From the NCBI RefSeq assembly GCF_008831285.2, contig NC_045141.1, positions 16,602,106-16,666,105 on the forward strand: a stretch of DNA of 64,000 nt. The letters are read 5' to 3'. The position numbers were made by a program, and so were the translations under genes. The stretch is from Nymphaea colorata (taxonomy: Eukaryota > Streptophyta > Magnoliopsida > Nymphaeales > Nymphaeaceae). Below, piece by piece: positions 57,708 to 64,000 of this stretch. How positions within the stretch are numbered: position 1 is the stretch's first letter; each line of letters starts with the position of its first letter. The notes beneath the pieces are model-generated. The model was not told where the DNA came from, did not search any database, and saw nothing but the letters and a program-made list of their open reading frames with translations.

Positions 57708-57867
57708 TAGTGGTGGAGCTAGGAAAAAAAAAAAAAAAAAAATCCGCGGAGACACTCTTCACAGCCCCTTCATATCTGAATGGGCACTCATCCATAACAT
57801 AACCCATAGGCAAGATCTTAATTTGAAAACAAAGAAACCCACACCAGCCCATACGCGGCTCTGCCTC
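57708..57867 (-). mobile_element. Minus-strand copy of the CAGTGGCGG-type MITE
   Basis: Read on the minus strand, GTATGGGCTGGTGTGGG, TTTTCAAATTA, GAGTGCCCATTCAGAT and a final CTAGCTCCACCACT appear in the same order as in the element at 33019-33209. An A-run (57724-57742) has expanded near its plus-strand left end. Confidence 0.6.
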
Positions 57868-58495
57868 TCATTCTCCGCTGGATTTTTCTTTTTAAATTAA
57901 GAACTCATTGCCCATATCATTTATGTTTATCTTCCAATTCGTTCAAGATATGATTGTGTCTCCTTATCGAAATGTACCTTCTTATTCTTCCAGTTTTGTC
58001 TATTAGTGCGGTCCCTTTTGTTTCAACTTTTTAAGGGGCATTTTCGTCTTTTAGCTCCCAACATTTTGCTTCAATCTACGGCTACCATTTTGACAAGGTG
58101 TTAGATGTGGGTTTTGGTTTTTTTTGTTGGGTAGTGGATCCATCTTGAGAGCAGTTAGAAACAAACTATGGGCATACAAAAGCTGGGTTTTGGGTTTTGT
58201 AGTGCGCACCATTTATAGGTCCCATGGAGCCCATTTTATGAAAGCTTAAATTGGTGGTTGAATTTGAGTAGAATCTGGGTCCAGTTATATAAGACAGCTC
58301 CATGTGATCCGCGTCACTGTTTCATGGTAAATTGAAAATTTGTTAACTATATGTTTAGTGTTGCTAGTATATGTTATGTTTAGACAACTCCTTGTCGTGT
58401 TCGTCTTTTCCTGGTGCATAAGTACAAATTAACTTGAATAAGATGATGCAGAAGCATTTGGGCAAACTTAGTAAAGATGCTTCTTTGACCTTTTT

Positions 58496-60650
58496 TTTTT
58501 TTTGTATCCAATGCTCCACCAAGAGTTCGGGAAAAGCTGGTGGAAAAGTGTCTGTTTTCCGCTCATGGTGGTAAGAAGCATAAAGGAGGCAAAAATTTAA
58601 TGCAGAACAAAGCGACAGAGCAACTTAAATTTAATGTTTCCCAATATGTTATACCAGATTTTGGCATCCATAATCTCATTTTTCTAGTTACTGTATTATA
58701 AACCCCACAAAGCTAACTAACAAAGTACAGTTCACATGGAAAGACGCTTAAGAAATTGAGATCGTGAGTTGACTGATTCACCAATTTTCTTCCTTTGTAA
58801 ATATATTGCCATTCTATTAGCAACTTGATGTACCAATTAATTGTGTCATGATACGCGTGGTAGGTATTGAATTATAAAACTAGTTGTTTAAAACATTCTA
58901 GAATTGGAGGAAATATGAAGCTTCATATATGGCGCAAAGCATAAGTAATGGATAGTGATCCAGAAAACGAATCTTGGGGGCTTACAGAAAGACAGTCGAA
59001 TATGACTGCTGTACTTAAATATATATAGATTGACAGGTTTGCCACCTTGATAAAGCCTTTTCCTGTCAAGTGGAAGGGAGTCCAAAACAATCTTTTATCC
59101 GTGTGAACTGTGGCACCTGTCAACTAGAGTACATATTTAATACGGGTATGATTTTAGAGGTTTTACACTAAAAGTTGTTTCCTCCAAGTAGACATTAAAC
59201 TAAACTAAAGAAGATACGATAAGGGGGTGTCACATGACGATGAACAACAACGACTAATTGCCAAGGGACAAGTAATCTTTTGACAAGTGTTACAAGCTTC
59301 ATCGGCTCGACTAATGACGTAGGAGGTGCCTTTCCACATGCAAACAAATGCCAGAAAGAAATTCAATCAAAATACACCTCTTTGTCCCTTTAATATGAAT
59401 GATCAGACACTATGAACCTGCTCCAAGTTCTACAAGTTCTAGTGTCTGATGAACCTACCTACTACTCTAATCTTTAATCTTTGAGTCAGATTTGAGACAC
59501 TTAGACGATGTGTTTTGTTGTACTAATTTATTAGTTGGTGTGACAGAAAGATCAGTTTCAGTGGCCCTTTCAATTAATCATGGGAGAAATAGGCGGGTCT
59601 TTTGACTATCTTGAAAACTTTGCGGTACTTTTCATAAGCCTTTGGATGTGTTACCGAACATCTTTCGTTAGAGTCGAAGGAAGAGATGAGACGCCACCTT
59701 AGGGGCCTCCCTCTTGCCCACAACTTTTAGAAAGGAAAGCAATTAATGTCGTCTTTGAAACCCTGTTTGAATGCCTGGAGATTTCCTGTATCAGACAAAA
59801 TAAGATTCCACTTTTTCAACTTCATCCTCTTTGCATCAAAGGGCGGATGAAAAATATAATCGTTGGTCCTTATTCCTGAAAAAATATTCGCCACACCAAG
59901 TGGTGAGACAAAAAAACCTGGGAACAATTTGTTGTCCGTACGATTAAAAAACCCAGCAAACTATTTCCGTTTCAGTAAATAAGGGAATCTTTATCCTGGA
60001 ATGAAGATTTCATTCCATCACATGGAGGGGCGGAATCAAAATTTTCTTTTTTTCATATGATATTAAGTATACACTCAACAACTATTTCATGGGCTGTGAC
60101 TGGGATCTCGTGAGACTGCTCCATACAACTGGACCCAAATCCCACAAAAAATAACTACCAATATCTCCGCCCCTGCTCATATAATGAAATGGGAAGCAAC
60201 GTTCTTATCCCACTGATTCTTCCAAACATACTTCTTGAAACTTCATTTCGGTTCCATGTTTCCAAGGGATCAAACTATACCTTTAGTTTCAAAACGGGTG
60301 GCTCCTGCCGGAGAATTTTAAGAACGGTCTGACTTACCGAATTACTTGACCAAATTTATGAAACTCAGATGATGTGTCGTATACAACTAGAAAACACCGG
60401 GTGGGCATGCGAGCGTTAATCACTGTTCTTGCAATAGCTCGTCCCTGCCGTCCAATTTAAGGATTAGGAAGGGGAATGCCCGCTCCATGTGACAGCAGCT
60501 TTTCCTTCTGCCCTGCCCCTGGCCGACATGAACCTGCATTTTCCAACTGTGATATTATATATACGAAAATTGAATAAAAAGCCAAAACGAGTTAAAATTC
60601 AACCTCAAGTTCTGAAAGCAGTGCACATCAGAGCTCATCGGTAGAGTTTC
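58496..60650. other. Methylesterase upstream region
   Basis: No coding gene recognised. Contains a MITE-like block at 60025-60175. Two W-box cores, TTGACT at about 59599 and TTGACC at 60346-60351, would suit a defence-related gene, but such six-base motifs are common by chance. Confidence 0.45.
60025..60175. mobile_element. MITE-like block with GGGGCGGA/TCCGCCCC ends
   Basis: The left end reads GAGGGGCGGAATC and the right end CTCCGCCCCTG, an inverted pair about 150 bp apart. It resembles the CAGxGGCGGA-ended elements at 33019 and 57708. No target duplication was confirmed. Confidence 0.45.
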
Positions 60651-60658
60651 TATATAAA
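60651..60658 (+). promoter_or_regulatory. TATA box of the methylesterase gene
   Basis: TATATAAA lies 52 bp before the ATG at 60703. A start site about 30 bp downstream leaves a leader of only about 20 nt. Confidence 0.75.
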
Positions 60659-60702
60659 TCCCAACCAGCAAGCGGCTAACTAACCCGGAAAGAGAGAGAG
60701 AG

Positions 60703-63299
60703 ATGGAGGAGAAGAAACCGCACTTCGTCTTGGTCCATGGATCCTGCCATGGTGCTTGGTGTTGGTTCAAGCTGGCTTCCTTGCTGAGAAAGGCCGGCCA
60801 TGAGGTGAGCGTCATCGATCTGAAAGCGTCCGGCATCCATCCGGCGATGCCCGATCAGGTGGTCAGCGTTGCCGACTACAGTCAGCCTCTGTTGGACCTA
60901 CTCGACTCCATTGCCGCCGATGAAAGGGTGGTGTTGGTCGGCCACAGCTTCGGTGGCTTCAGCATAGCCCTTGCGGCGGACAAGTTCCCAGCCAAAGTCT
61001 CTGTTGCCGTCTTTCTTGCCGCCTTTATGCCCCATCCTTCCATCTCACCTTCACATATTCTACACAACGTATGACTGCTTCCTTCCTTCTTCTCCCTCTC
61101 TTTCCCTCTGTTCTCCGTTCTATGTTTAGTTACATGCCAAACAGGATCTACATATAACTCGCTAAGAAATTTCTGTGTTTCTTTAATTTGTATCAATGGA
61201 GATCATGCCAAACAGTACTTTGTTGAGAAGGGTGGCGTAGACTCGGAGCAGATATCTACCGACGATCACAGCAAGCCCACTATCCCCACCACAATTCAGT
61301 TTGACGCTGAACTCATGCGCTCCCGCTTCTACAACAACTGCTCCTATGAGGTACGCAAAACTACCATTCCTCCGGCGAGGTAGTACAGACAAATCTTTTT
61401 TTTTTCCTCTTCCTTACTGGCGCATAGGAATAAATCCATCTATAGATCTGATTTTGAATTCATTTAGTCCGATCTAGAAAATAAATCTGAATCTTAGAGG
61501 TAATTGATTCAGATTGGTATATAGTTCGTAATCAAATCTTGAATTCATATATGAACAGATCCGTCATGTATTCTAAACATTATAAGGTGAGCTCCAATAT
61601 TCTAAATTGTTTCACATGATGCTTACTTATTGATCAAATGATTCGTTTGCTTCATCGATATAATCCAACCATATGGCTAATTGCAAATTGGCCTGTTGAC
61701 GGAACGTCCCAAGTCAAGCGAGCTGCCATTCTTCAATTGTAGAAATTGTATTTTTTTTTTTGATACGGCAACTTGTAAACCGCACATTCAATTATATTTA
61801 TTTACTAACCAAATGGCTAGCATTATTGGCGCACATGGTCCTTAAGTCCGTGTGCGATGCCTGTGGTTTTTTTTCCAACCTGTTCTTTCCATAACTTGGC
61901 GTCAGTAAGAACTGTGGAGGTACTATGAGGTCAGGCCTTACCAGGGCGGGTATTCTCTTTCCAAATAGAAGGAAAAAAATGTTTGTCATTAAGATCATAA
62001 AAACCAATAAGTCAACGAGTAAGAAGTAGGAGGAGACAAATAACCAAAAGCTGAGAAAGTTTCGAAACAATTTGCTTTCCATCAATCGGCAAGCGTCAGT
62101 ACTTGAACAAGTAGTGGGCAGAGAAGTCCTTGAACAAGTAGTACTTTCATCGGTAGGTGTGCGTGCAAGCCTGTTTGATAAGTGAAGTTTCTAATAAAAC
62201 GCGGAACAAAAGATTCAACAAGGAATTTTCTTAGTTGCTGCGCGGACATGAACGTATGACACAAGATAAATTTGTCCCTCTCAAGTAGTGGGCAGGTTTG
62301 TGTGGACATCTAAAAGGTTTGCGGGTGCCGGCCTGTTGATGACACGGTTAGGGTACAGTCAAGATTCACAACCCGAACGCTGTCCACCCGACAGTAAAAA
62401 AAACAGGACACGGATCAAGGTTGTGGCAGTGCGGGCTTGTGTGGGCAGTTGCTCACACAGACCCCACATACTTTATTTTGTTTACATATTAGTTCTTCTT
62501 AATTTGTTAGACGTTTGCTACTTAGGTGTCCTTGAGTTTCAAGATTTCTTATATTAGTGTCTGGTCGACTCGACTGTAAATTTTTAAGAGGGCGACTTGG
62601 ACGTTATGGCATTCCACCTGCAACAATGGAATGCCTCAACTGTTATGCCATGCTGCAAGCATTCTACTGTCGTAGGTGAATATTCTCTCATCGTATGTAA
62701 AATGTCATCACAAATAACCTGCTCCAACTGCTAGTGTCTAATTTATAGATTGTTGGTAGATTGTATGTGGAAATACATTTTTTAAAAATCAACACTAAAC
62801 CTAATACGTGCATGCAAGAAACCTCTAATATCGGTGACAAATCCAGAGAGCAAAAAAGTAAGGAATTAGTGGAGCTAGTTTGCCTAAACCCAAATTACCA
62901 ATGTGAAAAAAAAAAAAAAACAATTGAACGAGCATATATACTTGCTTGTTATTAACATTGGATGCTTAGTTTGTACATACTGGCATCGAGTGCAAAAGGT
63001 TGGCTTTCAATTTGCAGGACTATACTTTAGCAACAAGCCTAGTGAGAGCAGCGCCCTTCTACAGAGATGATTTATCGAGACATGATTTTGTTTCGGAGGG
63101 GAACTATGGGCGTACAAAGCGGGTTTATGCGGTGTGCAAAGATGATCAAGCGATCAAAGAGAGCTTCCAGCGCTGGATGATAGAGACGAGCCCTGTGGAT
63201 GAGGTGGTGGAGATTGAGGGAGCCGATCACATGGCCATGCTCTCGAAGCCCCATGAACTTTGCTCCCACCTCCTCAAGATCGCTGAATCTTACGATTAA
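60703..63299 (+). CDS. Methylesterase, SABP2/MES alpha/beta-hydrolase family (3 exons)
   Basis: Predicted esterase that hydrolyses methyl esters of plant hormones (methyl salicylate, methyl jasmonate or methyl-IAA in this family), probably cytosolic. Exons are 60703-61068, 61216-61350 and 63018-63299; GT-AG, all phase 0, giving 260 residues, the same length as tobacco SABP2. The family start FVLVHGSCHGAWCW, the nucleophile elbow VGHSFGG (Ser82), Asp210 in VCKDDQA and His238 in GADHMAML form the catalytic triad at the expected positions. The lid region from exon 2 (YFVEKGG to FYNNCSYE) is the least conserved part, so the substrate cannot be predicted. Intron 2 is 1.67 kb and contains repeat fragments. 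A close TATA box and a proximal poly(A) signal frame the gene. An eroded paralogue may lie upstream. Confidence 0.95.
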
Positions 63300-64000
63300 T
63301 GTTCTTAAAGCCAAGTTAGTTCTACTGAATATTTGCACGTAAATCCTTGAATTGCCCTGCAGCAACTACTTTGTGAGTTTCCTTAGCTGGTTTATAAGAC
63401 CAATTTGAATTACATGTTGATGCAGAAATGTTTGGGAAAAACTGATGAAATAAAGATGATGCTTAATTGTGTACAGTTTTTCTTTTCCCGATTTAGTATT
63501 GTTCTGCATTACCCAAGTTCAAATGCAAATAAGAAAAGTTAACACCTTATCTGGACCAGATTTCTGAGTTCACAATCTGAATCCGATCCAAATCTGGCTT
63601 TTTATTTACGCCGAAATCTATCTTTTAAAAGGGTTTGATATGTTAAGAGCTGACTTTTAAAATATATGAATATTGGGGGCGTTTGATTTTCAAGAATTAC
63701 TGAAATTTTGGAATCAAAATCTTCGTTTTCGAAAAAATTATAATCACTAATCAAACACAACTCTTTTATTCCAAAATTGTGGATCAATTTTGGAATCAAA
63801 ATTTTTGGAATTAAAATCTGACCTAAATGGGTCCGATTTTAATTCATTCTGATCAAATCGCAAAGCCTTCTCCCATGTCTGACCCTTTCTCAGCCCTCAC
63901 CCGCGATGCCCTAACTTAATTACCCCTTTCCCACTTCTTTTTTCTCCTTCACCTTCATCCACACCCGTTAGTAATGGAGTGCAGCTGAGTTTCAACTCTT
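63300..64000. other. Methylesterase 3' flank and window end
   Basis: Contains the poly(A) signal at 63449. A small inverted pair (GGGGGCGTTTGATTTTC at about 63676 and AATCAAACACAAC at about 63751) may be another MITE remnant. No further gene begins before the window ends. Confidence 0.45.
63449..63454 (+). terminator. Candidate poly(A) signal of the methylesterase gene
   Basis: AATAAA lies 150 bp beyond the stop codon at 63299, a typical plant distance. Confidence 0.65.

Larger units (their letters stand above)
56700..58495 (+). pseudogene. Probable eroded relic of a methylesterase paralogue (intron 2 to 3' flank)
   Basis: Three segments match the intact methylesterase gene in the same order and at similar spacing. 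First, 56700-56945 matches intron 2 at 61612-61868 (shared CAAGTxAAGCxAGCTGxCATTCT and TGCCTGT ends). Second, 58165-58190 matches exon 3 near 63104 (AACTATGGGCxTACAAA, then GGGTTT). Third, 58410-58485 matches the 3' flank at 63390-63460 (GATGCAGAA then TTTGGG and TAAAGATG). Exons 1 and 2 were not found and almost all of exon 3 is gone, so it is dead. A MITE-like element (57708-57867) and a 29-base T-run lie inside. Because the exon match is short, a purely repeat-based explanation remains possible. Confidence 0.4.

Noticed and set aside
61201-61215. Alternative exon 2 acceptor further upstream in the methylesterase gene (after CAATGGAG)
   Set aside because: It would shift the frame. The acceptor after CCAAACAG keeps phase 0 and the 260-residue family length.
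1-64000. CRISPR arrays, bacterial-type operons, rRNA, viral genes
   Set aside because: None seen. Spliced genes and repeat content show ordinary plant nuclear DNA.

Overview
This is nuclear DNA from a flowering plant. It has genes split by GT-AG introns, plant-only families (Dof factor, PLS-class PPR, thylakoidal processing peptidase, salicylate-binding-type methylesterase), long AT-rich intergenic DNA, many (TA)n/(GA)n microsatellites and decayed LTR, MITE and SINE-like repeats. I cannot name the species from the sequence alone.

Six protein genes are well supported. From left to right they are: an intronless Dof zinc-finger factor (5849-6565, +); a five-exon LHT8/AATL1-type amino acid transporter (23256-27073, -); a six-exon nucleoporin NUP58 (39570-44959, +); a six-exon thylakoidal processing peptidase of the type I signal peptidase family (50329-52815, +); an intronless PLS/E-class PPR protein (53162-55282, -) that converges on the peptidase gene; and a three-exon methylesterase of the SABP2/MES family (60703-63299, +). 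I rebuilt the exon structures by hand. Every junction uses GT-AG, and each gene gives one open frame whose length fits its family. The genes look like an ordinary plant neighbourhood of unrelated functions, with no operon or cluster logic.

The space between genes is mostly repeats. The clearest is a rotted Ty1/copia polymerase on the minus strand (about 9440-10860) cut by a 398-bp solo LTR in the opposite orientation, flanked by a perfect 5-bp target duplication. A relative of that LTR survives in the last intron of the transporter gene. MITE-like elements with recognisable ends lie at 38463-38926 (hAT-like), 42251-42322 (tiny, inside NUP58 intron 2), 33019-33209, 57708-57867, 60025-60175 and 1382-1530. 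Local tandem duplications of 45-144 bp are frequent (7.5, 18.1, 18.6, 28.9, 33.5 and 38.4 kb). A colinear but heavily eroded copy of the 3' half of the methylesterase gene appears to lie at 56.7-58.5 kb, a few kb upstream of the intact copy.

I found no CRISPR array, rRNA, convincing tRNA gene or new multi-gene system. The second-look items are mainly transposon archaeology, local duplications, a possible pseudogene, and two low-confidence exon or small-ORF candidates (3564-3716 minus and 48007-48276 plus). All homology statements come from recognising family motifs by eye. No database search was run.
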